A stretch of 64,000 nt of DNA from Terriglobia bacterium (lineage in GTDB: Bacteria; Acidobacteriota; Terriglobia; Acidiferrales; UBA7541). Of this stretch, positions 8,822-19,228 are shown piece by piece. A program made the translations under genes and the position numbers. The notes beneath the pieces were generated by a model that had not been told where the DNA came from, did not search any database, and saw only the letters and a list, made by a program, of their open reading frames with translations. Position 1 is the first letter of the stretch, and every line of letters begins with the position of its first letter. The stretch spans positions 1 through 64,000 of the forward strand of contig JAIQEV010000009.1 in the NCBI GenBank assembly GCA_020073585.1, read 5' to 3'.

Positions 8822-9364
8822 ATGATCGAGACCACGGAAAAGAAGTCCGCCAGCTTGCTCCCGGTGCCCTTCGAGGAGATCGAAGATTGGCCGGTACGCA
8901 TGCAGGAATTTTTTGACATGATCGCCCACAGGCCGTTCGAGCTTCTGGAGACACGGCCGCGTATGTGGCGGGAATTCGAAAGCTTTTTCCGGCCGGAGGC
9001 GGAAGTGCTGCATCCCGTGCACGTCCGGCTGTTTGAGACCGACGAAGATCTGGTGCTCCGCGCCGAGGTCCCGGGTTTCACCGAGAAGGATCTGAACGTC
9101 ACGGTGGAGCCGGGCCGCGTAATCATCGCGGGCAAGCGCGAGCACAAGGAAGAGAAGGAATTCAAGGAAATCAAAGGCGAGAAGAAGGAACTGACCCCCT
9201 ACTACAAGGAGCGGTACGTCAACCAGATCTACCGTTCGGTCAAGCTGCCCATGGATATCCGGGCGGAAGGCGTGAAGGCCACGCTGAAGAACGGCATCCT
9301 GGAGCTCACACTGCCCAAGGTGGCCCCGGTGAAAAAAGTTCATGTGGAAGTGAAGACCGCATAA
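8822..9364 (+). CDS. Small heat-shock protein, Hsp20/alpha-crystallin family
   Basis: A 180-aa ATP-independent holdase. The alpha-crystallin domain runs from about residue 60 (PVHVRLFETDEDLVLRAEVP) to the end, including the signature AEVPGFTEKDLNVTVEPG and the C-terminal LKNGILELTLPKV. The first 55 residues form the variable N-terminal arm (MIETTEKKSASLLPV). ATG 8822 is chosen over upstream codons because GAGGGAGG precedes it and the alpha-crystallin spacing is then normal. A strong intrinsic terminator follows 23 nt after the stop, so this is probably a single-gene unit. Confidence 0.92.
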   Translation: MIETTEKKSASLLPVPFEEIEDWPVRMQEFFDMIAHRPFELLETRPRMWREFESFFRPEAEVLHPVHVRLFETDEDLVLRAEVPGFTEKDLNVTVEPGRVIIAGKREHKEEKEFKEIKGEKKELTPYYKERYVNQIYRSVKLPMDIRAEGVKATLKNGILELTLPKVAPVKKVHVEVKTA

Positions 9365-9387
9365 CAACTGGAAACACAGTGCTTCGA

Positions 9388-9417
9388 GGGGCGCAGTCAG
9401 GGACTGCGCCCTTTTTT
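9388..9417 (+). terminator. Rho-independent terminator after the Hsp20 gene
   Basis: A perfect 10-bp GC-rich stem, GGGCGCAGTC (9388-9397) with GACTGCGCCC (9402-9411) and a short loop, is followed immediately by six T residues (9412-9417). Confidence 0.9.
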
Positions 9418-9475
9418 CTGCGTGCGGTGCGTTTGTTTCCGCCCTCTTCAGAAGGCGGGTTTTTCTTTCTTCGGG

Positions 9476-10864
9476 TCAAACGGAGCTGGTCCGCGGATAG
9501 CACTCGGCGATTTCCGGGGCCGCGCTCGTTCCGGAGGCCCGCTCGCCGCCGCTCTCCTCGGCGGGGAAGTGCGGGAGGGTGCGCGGCCAGGGTTTGCGGC
9601 GACGGTAGTTGCGCGCCAGCTCCAGGAAGATGCCGATGTCGCGCTCCAGGTCGGACTGTGTTTCGTCGCAGTAGAAGTTGCGGATGGGGATCTCGGCGTG
9701 GTCCTTGCTGATCAGGGGATAGATCGCCTCGCCGACGATTCCGTTCATGCAGGTGAACGGGCTGATGTCCACGATGCCGTCCACGCCCTTCTTGGCCAGG
9801 TAGATGCTCCGCCCGGCGTTTACCGTCATCTCCCCCAGCGCGCCGCCCGCCGGAAGATACGGCTCGGCAAACTCCAGCACCTCGCCGATATCCTCCGGCT
9901 CTTCATAGCCGCGGAAATCTGCGGCGAAGAGCGCGCGCAGATCCTCTTCGTCCTGGCGCTGGAAATGCGTGCGGATCGTCGAGCGCAGCATCTGTCCGGA
10001 AATCCGCTTGCCCTTCAGCTTGAGCATGCGCCGCTCGTCCGCATTCGCGTACCAGATCCACTCCGTGATATCGCTCATCCACACTTCCGCGCCGTAGCGC
10101 TCCAGCAGGCGCACCAGCTCCTGGTTGCTGTAGGTGTTCAGGCGGCAGTAGATCTCGCCCACCGCGCCGATCAGCGGCCGCTCCGGATCGAAGCGCACCG
10201 GCACCATGCGGAAGCGGCGGCGCGCCCGGCGCAGGCTGGCTTGCAGCTTGCGCATCTGCACTCCGTCGTTCGGCCAGGGAACCTCCAGGCAGCGGCAGAC
10301 GTCCGCGACGCTGGCCTCGTGCGCCGCGTCGGCGTCGCCCGGCGTCGTCTCGTACGGCCGCGTCTTCAGCAGGCATTTCAGCAGCAGGTCTCCGGCGACG
10401 AGCGCGCGCCAGGCGCTGCGCGCAAACAGGTGCGAGGCCGGTCCGAAGTCGCTGTAGCCGGTCTCGCAGGCCGGGGCCAGGATGGTGACGCCCGCGTAGC
10501 CGAGCGTTGCGAACACCGACTTCATCAAAGGCACGTACTGCCCGAAGCGGCAGGGACCCTGGCCGGTGGCCATGAAGAAAGCCACTTTGCCCGGATCGGT
10601 CCCCGGCTGCTCCAGAATTTTCACGCAGTCGCCCATGGTGACTCGTGCCGGATAGCATTCGTCGCCGCAGGTGTGGCGGGCGCCCAGCGCGCGCGTGCGT
10701 TCGTCCGAAGGCGGCGTCGCTTCCGCATCCAGCCCCAGCGAGCGCAGCATGGCCGCGAAAATCTGCGTGCTGCCGTCGCTCATGCGCGGAATCCACACCT
10801 TCTTCCCGGCGAGAGGGTGGGACGCCGGGATTTGCCTGGGGCCTTTCACTGGGCTGGTGCGCAT
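9476..10864 (-). CDS. 2-hydroxyacyl-CoA dehydratase activase-related protein (C-terminal module)
   Basis: A 462-aa protein corresponding to the last third of the large acyl-CoA dehydratase activase-related proteins, which in many bacteria are about 1,400-aa single chains. Recognisable are a Cys-rich CGDECYPARVTMGDC near residue 65, ATGQGPCRFGQY, and a C-terminal VDISPFTCMNGIVGEA segment typical of the dehydratase/benzoyl-CoA reductase D superfamily. Its start overlaps the end of the upstream activase gene by 19 nt, so the two are translationally coupled and probably form one complex. No dehydratase substrate gene is nearby. The exact reaction is unknown. Confidence 0.8.
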   Translation of the reverse strand: MRTSPVKGPRQIPASHPLAGKKVWIPRMSDGSTQIFAAMLRSLGLDAEATPPSDERTRALGARHTCGDECYPARVTMGDCVKILEQPGTDPGKVAFFMATGQGPCRFGQYVPLMKSVFATLGYAGVTILAPACETGYSDFGPASHLFARSAWRALVAGDLLLKCLLKTRPYETTPGDADAAHEASVADVCRCLEVPWPNDGVQMRKLQASLRRARRRFRMVPVRFDPERPLIGAVGEIYCRLNTYSNQELVRLLERYGAEVWMSDITEWIWYANADERRMLKLKGKRISGQMLRSTIRTHFQRQDEEDLRALFAADFRGYEEPEDIGEVLEFAEPYLPAGGALGEMTVNAGRSIYLAKKGVDGIVDISPFTCMNGIVGEAIYPLISKDHAEIPIRNFYCDETQSDLERDIGIFLELARNYRRRKPWPRTLPHFPAEESGGERASGTSAAPEIAECYPRTSSV

Positions 10865-13800
10865 CGCAGGATTCCTTTGCTGTCCAGATAGGCTTCGCAG
10901 CGCGTCAGGTAGCCGGCGTCGTTGCCGTGCCCGTCAAACTGCAGGACCAGATAGGGCGCCTGGGCCGCTTCGCGCAGGAAATGCTTGATGAAGGAGTCCG
11001 GGCCGCATTTGAAATTGGTGATGTAGATGATGTGCAAGCGCGGGTTCCGGCGCGCCAGGCTCCCCGTGGCCAGGATGCGCCGCCCGGAGTTCCAGAACAT
11101 GTTGGGATGCAGGGTGTCGGAGGGCTGCGCGTCCAGCGGCAGGAAGTCCATGGGCAATACGTTCACGCCGTAGAGATCGCGCAGCTTGCGCGGGATGTCG
11201 CAATTGCTGTTGCGGTCGTACAGGTTGTACGGGCGCCCCACGAGCAGCACGCCCGGTTCGCCGCTGCGCTCCAGGGTGTCCCAGGCCGCGCGGCCCGCCT
11301 CCAGCAGCTTTTCCGAGAACTCCGCCTGCGCGGCATAGGCCGCCTCCACGGCGGCATCGCTGGCCCAGCGCCGCACGCCCAGCCGGGAGAAATATTCGCC
11401 GAGCTGCTTCTTGACGTGCCCGCGCCCCAGCCGGAAATAGACCGTGGGCGCGAGGATCTGCCCGGCCTGCGGCGCGAAGTCCGGCGCCGCGCGGATGACG
11501 AAGGGCAGCGTCTGGTTCCACGGGCAGAGGTACGAGGCCACCTTGGTGTTCGGCGCTTCCATGTCCAGCACGTTGGGCAGGAGCACGTAGTCGGCCGGCG
11601 CGTAGTCCGCGCAGCCATGCAGCAGCGCGTGCACATGGCCGTGCGCCAGTTGCACCGGGTAGCACGGCTCGGCCACGCTCAGCTCCGCGCTTTGCCCCTC
11701 CACCGGCCGGGAGACGACCACCGCGAAACCCAGCTCTTCGAGGTAGCGCCGCCAGAACGGGAAGCGGTCGTAGAAATACATCGCCCGGGGAATGCCGATG
11801 CGCACTCCGCGGACGGAGCCAGTCCGCCCGCCGTTCTCCGCTTCGGGATACCCGTCGTCCAAGAGGCGCTCGCGCAGCGCCAGCAGGTCTTCCAGGACCG
11901 GCTTGCGGCTGGTGCGCGCGCGCTTGCGGAACTTGTCCGAGCACTTGTCGCCCCAGTAGGTCTTCTGCCCGTCCACCTTGATCTCTTTCATCTCGCAGTA
12001 GTTGGAGCAGGCTTTGCAGGTGAACTCCCGGGTTTCGAAATGCGCCTGGTTCAGGTCATAGCCGCGGAAGGTGGAGACGGAGCCAATGCGCGCGCCCGCG
12101 CTCGTGGTTCCGGCGGCTGCGGCCGAGGCGGCAACCGCTACGGCGCGCGGTTTTGCCCGGCAGACCTCCTGCGCGATCAGCGCCATGCCGATGGCGCCGA
12201 TCACGCCGTTATGCGGCGGCACGATGATCGGCTGGCCGAGGATCTGCGAGAAGGCCGCGGCCACGGCGTCGTTGTACGCCGTCCCGCCCTGAAAATAGAT
12301 GACCTTGCCGATCTTGCGGTTGCGCACCACGCGGTTGAGATAGTTCAGGGCGATGGAGTAGGCCAGCCCCGCCGCCAGGTCCTCCAGCCGCGCGCCGCGC
12401 TGCATCCAGGCGGTGACGTCGCGCTCCATGAACACCGTGCAGCGCTCGCCGAGGTGCACCGGCGCGGCCGAAGCCAGCGCCAGCCGCGCGAACTCCTCCT
12501 TGATGGAGATGCCCATGCGCTCGGCCTGCTCCTCCAGGAACGAGCCGGTGCCCGCGGCGCAGGCTTCGTTCATCGCGAAGTCCACCACCACCCCACGGTC
12601 GATGGAGATGAACTTGGAATCCTGCCCGCCGATTTCAAAGATAGTGTCCACCGTGGCGTCGCGTTCTTCCTCGCGCGCGCCGGCCAGCGCGCGCCCGCGC
12701 ACCAGCCGTTCGTGCACGTACAGCGCGCCGGTCTTGTGCGCGGTGATCTCGTCGTTCACAGTGTCCGCGCCGACCAGCTCGCCGATCAGCTCCCGCCCGG
12801 AGCCGGTCGTGCCCACGCCGCAGATGGTGATGCGCGCGCCGAGCAGGCCGTCGATCTCGTGCAGCCCTTCGTTCACCACCTCGATCGGCCGCCCCGCCGT
12901 GCGCAGGTAGATCTGGTGCAGGAGGCGCCCGTCTTCGTCCAGCACCGCGAGATTGGTGCTTACCGAACCGATGTCGATCCCCAGATAGGCGGTAAGCCGT
13001 CCGCGGCCCGCTTCCGGCAGCGGCTCGGTGCGCGAAGCTTCGGGATGATCGCGCAACAGCAGCACGCGCTGCAGGGAAAGCGGCTCGAGCGGAGCGCTGA
13101 CCTCCGCCGCGGCGGTTTCCCGCCCCGTTACGTGCCTGCTCCACGCGGCGGGCGGCTTGCGGCTCTCCTCGTATTCCAGCAGCGCGCAGCCGAGCGCGCC
13201 GAGCCACGCATACCACTCGGGCACGAAGAGATCGCCGGGCGCCAGATGAAAGGCGTCGCGCAGGGCCTGCACCACCCCGGCGTTCTGCGAGACCGCGCCG
13301 ATCAGCGCCACCCGCGGCACCACCGCTTTGCCCTTCACGATGTTGCTCTTGAAATTCCGCGCCACCGCCTCGCACAGCCCTTTCAGCACCTCCCCGGTGC
13401 CGTAGCCGCGCTGCTGCGCATGGATCATGTCGGACTTCGCGAAGACCGAGCAGCGCCCGGCAATCTGCGCCGCGCGCTTCGCTTCGCTCACGACCGCGCC
13501 GATCTCCTCCACGCGGTAACGCAGCCTTGTCGCCTGCTGGTCGAGGAACGAGCCCGTCCCCGCCGCGCACTCTCCGCTCGTCGAATAGTCCACAATGCCC
13601 GCGGAAGCCGCGCCGTCCCCGTTGCTGCCGCCGTTGCCGGCGCCCGCTCCGCCCAGGCGCATATACTTCGAGCTCTCCCCGCCGATTTCGAACACCGTGC
13701 GCACGCCGGGGTACAGCCGGGCCACGCTGCAGGCGATGGCCTTGAATTCGTTTTCCACCGGTGCGTGGGCCACGCGCGCGGCCAGCCGCGCGCCGGAGCC

Positions 13801-14073
13801 GGTCACGCGCATGCCGCTCAAGCGCGTGCGCGGCACGCAGCGGTAGATCGCCTGCAGCGATTCGCGGACGCACTGCACCGGATTGCCCAGCGTACGGCGA
13901 TAGCTGGAGACGGCGAAAGACAATCCCGCAGCGTCCGTGAAGTCCACGGGAATAGCCTGGAATCCGCAGCCCGCGGCCTGCAGTGCGGCGAGAACGTCCG
14001 CATCTTCCGCTGGTACAGCGGCGGCCCATTTGATGCTGACACTGCCTAGGTCCAGCCCAAGGAAAATGCCCAT
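10846..14073 (-). CDS. Tandem BadF/BadG/BcrA/BcrD ATPase-type activase with DUF2229
   Basis: A 1,075-aa protein with two ASKHA-fold activase domains. The first begins LGLDLGSVSIKWAA (residues 4-300); the second begins AYLGIDIGSVSTNLAVLDEDG (about 370-630). Each carries a CAAGTGSFLD/EEQA helix with the Cys that binds a shared [4Fe-4S] cluster, followed by a CxVF segment (GRCSVFAKSD, ERCTVFMERD). The remaining C-terminal part matches DUF2229 (CKACSNYCEMKE, AMYFYDRFPFWRRYLEELGF). In the family, ATP-driven one-electron transfer activates 2-hydroxyacyl-CoA dehydratases or related enzymes. It is co-transcribed with the overlapping downstream gene. The target enzyme is not in the window. Confidence 0.85.
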   Translation of the reverse strand: MGIFLGLDLGSVSIKWAAAVPAEDADVLAALQAAGCGFQAIPVDFTDAAGLSFAVSSYRRTLGNPVQCVRESLQAIYRCVPRTRLSGMRVTGSGARLAARVAHAPVENEFKAIACSVARLYPGVRTVFEIGGESSKYMRLGGAGAGNGGSNGDGAASAGIVDYSTSGECAAGTGSFLDQQATRLRYRVEEIGAVVSEAKRAAQIAGRCSVFAKSDMIHAQQRGYGTGEVLKGLCEAVARNFKSNIVKGKAVVPRVALIGAVSQNAGVVQALRDAFHLAPGDLFVPEWYAWLGALGCALLEYEESRKPPAAWSRHVTGRETAAAEVSAPLEPLSLQRVLLLRDHPEASRTEPLPEAGRGRLTAYLGIDIGSVSTNLAVLDEDGRLLHQIYLRTAGRPIEVVNEGLHEIDGLLGARITICGVGTTGSGRELIGELVGADTVNDEITAHKTGALYVHERLVRGRALAGAREEERDATVDTIFEIGGQDSKFISIDRGVVVDFAMNEACAAGTGSFLEEQAERMGISIKEEFARLALASAAPVHLGERCTVFMERDVTAWMQRGARLEDLAAGLAYSIALNYLNRVVRNRKIGKVIYFQGGTAYNDAVAAAFSQILGQPIIVPPHNGVIGAIGMALIAQEVCRAKPRAVAVAASAAAAGTTSAGARIGSVSTFRGYDLNQAHFETREFTCKACSNYCEMKEIKVDGQKTYWGDKCSDKFRKRARTSRKPVLEDLLALRERLLDDGYPEAENGGRTGSVRGVRIGIPRAMYFYDRFPFWRRYLEELGFAVVVSRPVEGQSAELSVAEPCYPVQLAHGHVHALLHGCADYAPADYVLLPNVLDMEAPNTKVASYLCPWNQTLPFVIRAAPDFAPQAGQILAPTVYFRLGRGHVKKQLGEYFSRLGVRRWASDAAVEAAYAAQAEFSEKLLEAGRAAWDTLERSGEPGVLLVGRPYNLYDRNSNCDIPRKLRDLYGVNVLPMDFLPLDAQPSDTLHPNMFWNSGRRILATGSLARRNPRLHIIYITNFKCGPDSFIKHFLREAAQAPYLVLQFDGHGNDAGYLTRCEAYLDSKGILRCAPAQ

Positions 14074-14428
14074 CGCAGTGGCCTCACTTCCGGAAGTCGC
14101 GGCGCCATGGCATCAAGGTTGGTGGAGCGATTGGGAAAGTATTAAATCCAGGTCCGGCGATCGGTTCCGGTACCAGGACTATTAATCCGCACAGAGGTAA
14201 GGAGCAACTCGCAGACCAAAAGTGCTCTCTGCCGGCATTCGATCTGTCTGCCTGTTGGTGCTCAGGCGATAGAAAGACGCGGTTTATCGCCGCAATGAGG
14301 GCCTCTGCGGGCTCTCTGGACAGGTCCAGAACCCCACCCGCTTCGCGGGTGCGCCGAATTGCGCACGATTGTGGCATTTGGCTGATTCCAAACCGATTGA
14401 CTCCGGAGATCCCATGTGCTCACGGGAA
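14074..14428. other. Intergenic region upstream of the activase gene
   Basis: A 355-bp gap between the activase start and the end of hoxW. It contains a perfect 7-bp hairpin, CACCCGC (14335-14341), loop TTC, GCGGGTG (14345-14351), without a T-tract. It may help end hox-operon transcription. No supported gene or promoter was recognised. Confidence 0.4.
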
Positions 14429-14905
14429 TCAAATCCTAACTGCCCGGCTTTCCGCTGTGCGCTGCGTCACAAAGGCTTCGATCTTCCCGAGCGCTTCCGG
14501 CAGGGCGCGCCGCACGGGTTCGGACAGCTCTTCCGCCAGTGAGAAGGATTGCCCGCCGATGAGCAACGCGAAGGCGCGGCGCGGCGCGCGGCCATAGAGC
14601 AGGCGCGTGAGGCCGAGCAGCGCGGCAGGTTCCAGGTGGTGGGTCAGCGTTGCCGCCGCCGCGCGCGCCGCAGCCACGGGCTCGAGCGAGACGCTTCCCG
14701 GCGCGGCCGTGGCGGAAGCATCCACAAACAGCACGGTCTCCGCGCGGCTCATGCGTTCCGCCAGTTCCGGCGTCAGTTGCCGGCAAGTCACCACCTCATT
14801 CTCGGCGGCAGGGAGCCGCGCTTCGAGCGCCTCGGCAATCCGCCAGCCCGCGGCATCATCGCCGCGCAGCGGATTGCCGCAGGCCACAATCAGCACGCGT
14901 CGCAT
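14429..14905 (-). CDS. hoxW: [NiFe] hydrogenase maturation endopeptidase (HoxW type)
   Basis: A 158-aa protease of the HyaD/HycI/HoxW family that clips the C-terminus of the large subunit after nickel insertion. It starts VLIVACGNPLRGDDAAGW, in which the Glu/Asp of the G-N-x-L-x-x-D-D segment is a nickel ligand. It also contains LFVDASATAAPG (second ligand Asp) and THHLEPAALLGL with the His ligand. ATG 14905 overlaps the hoxH TGA by one base, indicating translational coupling, and GGAGGG sits 4 nt upstream. It is the last gene of the hox operon. Confidence 0.9.
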   Translation of the reverse strand: MRRVLIVACGNPLRGDDAAGWRIAEALEARLPAAENEVVTCRQLTPELAERMSRAETVLFVDASATAAPGSVSLEPVAAARAAAATLTHHLEPAALLGLTRLLYGRAPRRAFALLIGGQSFSLAEELSEPVRRALPEALGKIEAFVTQRTAESRAVRI

Positions 14906-16329
14906 CAATCCCTCCGCACTTCATCGCGCAGGGCGCCGTCCGGCCCGACCAGCCGCACCACTAGGGGCATGGCGCCGGCCGCATGCGTCGAGCAGCTCAG
15001 GCAAGGATCGAACGTGCGGATCACCGCCTCCACGCGGTTCAGCATTCCTTCGGTCAATTTTTCGCCGCGCACATACTGTCTGGCCACCTGCAGAATGCCG
15101 CGGTTCATCGCCAGGTTGTTGTGGCCGGTGGCGATCACCAGGTTGGCCCAGGTGATCAGCCCCTGCTCATTCACCTTGTAATGGTGCAGCAGCGTGCCGC
15201 GCGGCGCTTCCGCCACGCCCACGCCCTCGGCGTTGTTGAGCGCGGCGTTGGCGCGCACGTGCGGGCTGAGAATCTCCGGGTCCTCGAGAATCCTGAGGAT
15301 GCTTTCGATGGCGTGCAGGATCTCGATGAGCCGCGCATAGTGATAGTGAAACGAGCTGAGCACCGCCCCGCGCTCGATCTCCCGGAACTCCACCCATTCC
15401 TGCTCCGCCAGCGGCGTGCCGCAGCGCTCCGCGATGTTCAGCCGCGCCAGCGGGCCCACGCGGTACATCCCTCCGGGATAGCCCAGCGGTTTGTAGTAGG
15501 GAAACTTCAGGAAGGTGAAGGGCTCGACCGCTTCCTCTATGAACTCCGCGTAGCGCGCCGGATCCAGCTGGTCCGCCACAATCGCGCCCTGCGCGTCGGT
15601 GATCCGCAGCTGGCCATCGTAGTATTCCGCCTGGCCTTCCGCCGTGACCAGTCCCAGAAACAGGCTCGGGAAATTCGCGAACGTGCGGATCTCCTCGCGG
15701 TACTTTTCCAGGTTTTGCTTGAACCATACCAGCGTGCTCTGCGCCGTCCCCAGCGCTTCCGGAATCATCGCCAGCATGCGCTCGCGCTTTTCCCCGGAGA
15801 GCGGCTCGCTCACTCCGCCGGGCACTACCCATCCCGGATGGATGCGTTTGCCGCCCAGCAGCTCGATGATCTGCTGCCCGAACTGGCGCAGGCGAATCCC
15901 GCTGCGGGCCAGCTCCGGATGCGCGCCGGCCACGCCGAGGATGTTGCGCTCCGCGGGGTCCGCATCCATTCCCAGCAGAAGGTCCGGCGAAGCGAGATAG
16001 AAGAAGCTGAGCGCGTGCGACTGGACCACCTGCGCGAGATTCAGAATGCGCCTTAGCTGCACCGCCACGGGCGGAACGCGGATGGCCAAAAGCGCGTCGC
16101 ACGCCTTGGCCGAAGCGAGCAGGTGGCTCACCGGGCAGATGCCGCAGATGCGCGCCATCAGGTTGGGCATTTCATAGAACGGGCGCCCTGCGCAAAACGT
16201 TTCGAAGCCGCGCAACTGCGTCACATGAAAATAGGCTTGCTGCACCACGCCCTGGTCGTCGGTCTGCAGCGTGATCCGCGCGTGGCCTTCGATCCGCGTC
16301 ACCGGATCGATGACAATCTTCTTTCCCAT
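14905..16329 (-). CDS. hoxH: NAD-reducing [NiFe] hydrogenase large subunit
   Basis: A 474-aa catalytic subunit. The [NiFe] site ligands are Cys62 and Cys65 in [10 protein letters not shown] and Cys443 and Cys446 in DPCLSCSTH. The 25 residues after His449 form the C-terminal extension expected to be removed by HoxW. The N-terminus ([16 protein letters not shown]) is typical of group 3 enzymes, and with HoxE, F, U and Y present the complex fits group 3d bidirectional, NAD-coupled cytosolic hydrogenase. It begins 9 nt after hoxY. It could evolve H2 in fermentation or consume it when reductant is scarce; the sequence does not say which dominates. Confidence 0.95.
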   Translation of the reverse strand: MGKKIVIDPVTRIEGHARITLQTDDQGVVQQAYFHVTQLRGFETFCAGRPFYEMPNLMARICGICPVSHLLASAKACDALLAIRVPPVAVQLRRILNLAQVVQSHALSFFYLASPDLLLGMDADPAERNILGVAGAHPELARSGIRLRQFGQQIIELLGGKRIHPGWVVPGGVSEPLSGEKRERMLAMIPEALGTAQSTLVWFKQNLEKYREEIRTFANFPSLFLGLVTAEGQAEYYDGQLRITDAQGAIVADQLDPARYAEFIEEAVEPFTFLKFPYYKPLGYPGGMYRVGPLARLNIAERCGTPLAEQEWVEFREIERGAVLSSFHYHYARLIEILHAIESILRILEDPEILSPHVRANAALNNAEGVGVAEAPRGTLLHHYKVNEQGLITWANLVIATGHNNLAMNRGILQVARQYVRGEKLTEGMLNRVEAVIRTFDPCLSCSTHAAGAMPLVVRLVGPDGALRDEVRRD

Positions 16330-16338
16330 GCCGTTCTC

Positions 16339-16872
16339 CTACGCCCCGAACCGCGTTCCGCTGGTCACATCCGGCTTGCGCCCCGCCAGCAGCTCGCGCA
16401 GCACGCTGTAAATGGTCTCTGCGGAAGGCGGGCAACCGGGCACATGGACGTCCACGAAAACCACTTCATGCACCGGCCGCACCTGCGGCAGCAGCTGCGG
16501 CACGCCCTGCCCCAGGACCTGCAGCAGCGCCCCCGCCGCATCCCCGTAAGCGCGCCGCAGCACCTTCTCCGTGCCGAAGGAATTGCGCATTGCCGGCACG
16601 TTTCCGGTCACCGCGCAATCTCCCAAGGAGACCAGCATCCGCGTCCGTGCGCGGATCCGTCGGATCTTCTCCGCATCCGCGTCGCTGCTCACCGCTCCTT
16701 CCACCAGCGTGATGTCCACGTCCGCCGGAAACGTCTTTTGGTCCACCAGCGGACTGTAGACCAGTTCGCACTGCCCGGCGATTTCCAGCAGCCGTTCGTC
16801 CATGTCCAGAATCGACATGTGGCACCCCGAGCAGCCGTCCAGCCATACCGTCGCAAGCTTTTTCCTGTTCAT
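16339..16872 (-). CDS. hoxY: NAD-reducing hydrogenase small subunit
   Basis: A 177-aa small subunit that carries the proximal [4Fe-4S] cluster passing electrons from HoxH to the diaphorase module. The cluster Cys residues are seen in [11 protein letters not shown] (two), [10 protein letters not shown] and VPGCPPSAE. There is no twin-arginine signal and no C-terminal extension, as expected for a cytosolic group 3 enzyme. ATG 16872 overlaps the hoxU stop in an ATGA arrangement, so translation is probably coupled. Confidence 0.93.
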   Translation of the reverse strand: MNRKKLATVWLDGCSGCHMSILDMDERLLEIAGQCELVYSPLVDQKTFPADVDITLVEGAVSSDADAEKIRRIRARTRMLVSLGDCAVTGNVPAMRNSFGTEKVLRRAYGDAAGALLQVLGQGVPQLLPQVRPVHEVVFVDVHVPGCPPSAETIYSVLRELLAGRKPDVTSGTRFGA

Positions 16873-17588
16873 CGGTCCCCACCCCGCATCACGCTGAGGT
16901 GCATCAGGAAATCCCGGCTCTTCGGAAGCTTGGTGCCGACCTTGTTCTTCTCGAAGAGGGCGCCGGTCGGGCAGACCTGCACGCACTTCCCGCAGCTGGT
17001 GCAGGTTTCCGAGGTTCCCCAGGGCTGGCTCAGATCGGTGATCACCCGCGAATGGACGCCGCGCCCCATCAGGTCCCACGTGTGCGCGCCTTCGACCTCG
17101 CCGCACACGCGCACGCACCGCGTGCAGAGGACGCAGCGGTTATGGTCCATCGAAAATCGTTCGTGGCTCCCGTCCACCGGCAGGGCGGGGAAGCGGTAGG
17201 GGAATTGCACATGGTCCAGCCCGTGCAATTGCGCCAGGGTCTGCAGCTCGCAGGCGCCGTTGGCCACGCACACGGCGCATACGTGGTTGCGCTCGGCGAA
17301 GAGCAGTTCCAGGATCATCCGGCGGTATTTCACCAGCCGCTCGGAATGCGTGGTCACCGCCATTCCTTCTTCCACGCGGGTGACGCAGGCGGGCAGCAGC
17401 CGGTTGCTTCCTTTCACTTCCACCAGGCACATGCGGCACGCGCCGATATCGCCCACGCCGTCCAGATGGCAGAGCGTCGGAATCCACGCGCCGGCGTCGC
17501 GCGCCGCCTCCAGAATCGTCTGGTCGGCGCGCGCGCTCACGTCCATCTCATCAATCACCAGCGTTTTGACTTCCGCAGCGGGGTTCAC
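16869..17588 (-). CDS. hoxU: NAD-reducing hydrogenase diaphorase subunit gamma
   Basis: A 239-aa iron-sulfur protein related to the N-terminal part of NuoG. It has an N-terminal [2Fe-2S] ferredoxin domain ([18 protein letters not shown] and a later Cys), a His/Cys N-terminal cluster region ([15 protein letters not shown]), and two [4Fe-4S] motifs ([27 protein letters not shown]). GTG 17588 overlaps the hoxF stop as GTGA and gives the usual length of about 239 aa; an upstream extension in the same frame would run far into hoxF and is rejected. It links HoxY to HoxF. Confidence 0.92.
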   Translation of the reverse strand: MNPAAEVKTLVIDEMDVSARADQTILEAARDAGAWIPTLCHLDGVGDIGACRMCLVEVKGSNRLLPACVTRVEEGMAVTTHSERLVKYRRMILELLFAERNHVCAVCVANGACELQTLAQLHGLDHVQFPYRFPALPVDGSHERFSMDHNRCVLCTRCVRVCGEVEGAHTWDLMGRGVHSRVITDLSQPWGTSETCTSCGKCVQVCPTGALFEKNKVGTKLPKSRDFLMHLSVMRGGDR

Positions 17589-19228
17589 GCGCGCACCTCC
17601 GCGGCCGCTCCGCATTCGCACACCCCGGCGCGGCAGCGTTTCGCTTCGATGTGCTCGAGATATTCGTCCTGGAAATAGCGCAGCGTGCTCAGGACCGGGT
17701 TGGGCGCCGCCTGGCCCAGCCCGCAGAGGCTTGTCGCGCCTACCATGTCGCACAGGGAGATCAGCATCTCCAGGTCTTTATGGGTGGCCCGCCCGTCGCA
17801 GATCCGCGTCAGCATCTCGTGCATCTGTGCGGTTCCCGCGCGGCACGGGATGCATTTCCCGCAGGACTCCGCCATGCAGAACTCCATGAAAAAGCGCGCC
17901 ACGTTGACCATGCACGACGTGTCGTCCATCACCACCATCCCGCCCGACCCCATGATCGAGCCGAGTTCGCGGAGCGATTCGTAGTCCACCGGGCGATCCA
18001 GAAACTGTTCCGGAATGCAGCCGCCGGAAGGGCCGCCGGTCTGCACCGCCTTGAATTTCCGCCCCTCGGGCACGCCCCCGCCGATCTCGAAGATGATTTC
18101 GCGCAGCGTCATCCCCATGGGCACCTCAATCAGGCCGTTGTTCTTCACCTTGCCGCTTAGCGCGAACACCTTGGTGCCTTTGCTCTTCGGAGTGCCCAGG
18201 GCCGCGTACCACTCTGCGCCGCGGCGCACAATGGCCGGCACACTGGCGAAAGTTTCCACGTTATTGATCAGCGTGGGCATGCCCCAGATGCCGGACTGGG
18301 CCGGGTACGGCGGGCGCGGCCGCGGCGTGCCACGCTTCCCCTCGATGGACGCAATGAGCGCGGTCTCCTCGCCGCAAACGTAGGCTCCCCCGCCGATCCG
18401 CACTTCGATGTCGAAGCTGAACGCCGTGCCGCAGATATTGATTCCCAGAAGTCCGAGCTGCCGCGCCTCGCCGATGGCCGTTTCCAGACGTTTCAGCGCC
18501 AGCGGATACTCCGCGCGAACGTAGAGGTAGCCGCGGCTCGCACCCACGGCGTACCCCGCGATGATCATTCCTTCCAGCACCCGCTGCGGGTCGCTTTCCA
18601 GCACGCTGCGATCCATGAATGCGCCCGGGTCGCCTTCGTCGGCATTGCAGACGACGTACTTCACGGCGCTGTCCGTCTTTGCCACCGTCCCCCATTTCAG
18701 CCCCGTGGGGTAGCCCGCTCCGCCCCGCCCGCGCAATCCGCTGCGCGAAATCTCCTGAACGACCGCAGCCGGGGTCATTTCCGTGAGCGCGCGAATCATC
18801 CCTTTGTAACCGTCCGCCGCGATGTATTCCTCGATCTTTTCCGGGTCCAGCTTTCCGGAGTTTTCCGTCACGATATGGACTTGCCGCTGGAAAAAAGCCT
18901 GGTCGCGCGAGCACTGCAGCCGCCGTAGCGGCTCGCCGCCGGCGCTTCGGACGATCGCCGGGGCATCTTCCGGCTTCACATTGCGGTAAAGAACGCCGCC
19001 GGGTTCCACGGAGACGAGCGGACCCGCCGAGCACAATCCCATACAGCCCGTTCCGCGCACCCGGCAGGAGGCGCTCGCCTTTCGAGCCTCCTTCTCCAGC
19101 GCTTCCTTTAACGCATCGCTGTGTTGCGAGAGGCAGCCCGCGGCCAGGCAGACGTTCACTTCATGCCCACCCGCCGCCCGCGCGTTTTTCGTCCCGGCCG
19201 CAATCCGTTCCAGCTCTTCAAGCGTCAT
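17585..19228 (-). CDS. hoxF: NAD-reducing hydrogenase diaphorase subunit alpha (NuoF-like)
   Basis: A 547-aa flavoprotein that exchanges electrons with NAD(H). It has an N-terminal thioredoxin-like [2Fe-2S] domain ([22 protein letters not shown]), the NADH-binding [13 protein letters not shown], the FMN region [28 protein letters not shown], and the C-terminal [4Fe-4S] motif [12 protein letters not shown] plus [10 protein letters not shown] 19228 gives a standard N-terminus and overlaps hoxE by 11 nt. Together with HoxE and HoxU it forms the diaphorase half of the hydrogenase. Confidence 0.94.
   Translation of the reverse strand: MTLEELERIAAGTKNARAAGGHEVNVCLAAGCLSQHSDALKEALEKEARKASASCRVRGTGCMGLCSAGPLVSVEPGGVLYRNVKPEDAPAIVRSAGGEPLRRLQCSRDQAFFQRQVHIVTENSGKLDPEKIEEYIAADGYKGMIRALTEMTPAAVVQEISRSGLRGRGGAGYPTGLKWGTVAKTDSAVKYVVCNADEGDPGAFMDRSVLESDPQRVLEGMIIAGYAVGASRGYLYVRAEYPLALKRLETAIGEARQLGLLGINICGTAFSFDIEVRIGGGAYVCGEETALIASIEGKRGTPRPRPPYPAQSGIWGMPTLINNVETFASVPAIVRRGAEWYAALGTPKSKGTKVFALSGKVKNNGLIEVPMGMTLREIIFEIGGGVPEGRKFKAVQTGGPSGGCIPEQFLDRPVDYESLRELGSIMGSGGMVVMDDTSCMVNVARFFMEFCMAESCGKCIPCRAGTAQMHEMLTRICDGRATHKDLEMLISLCDMVGATSLCGLGQAAPNPVLSTLRYFQDEYLEHIEAKRCRAGVCECGAAAEVRA

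Noticed and set aside
10645-14049. 1,134-codon open frame antisense to the activase gene
   Set aside because: Arg/Ala/His-rich shadow of a well-supported gene; no recognisable motif.
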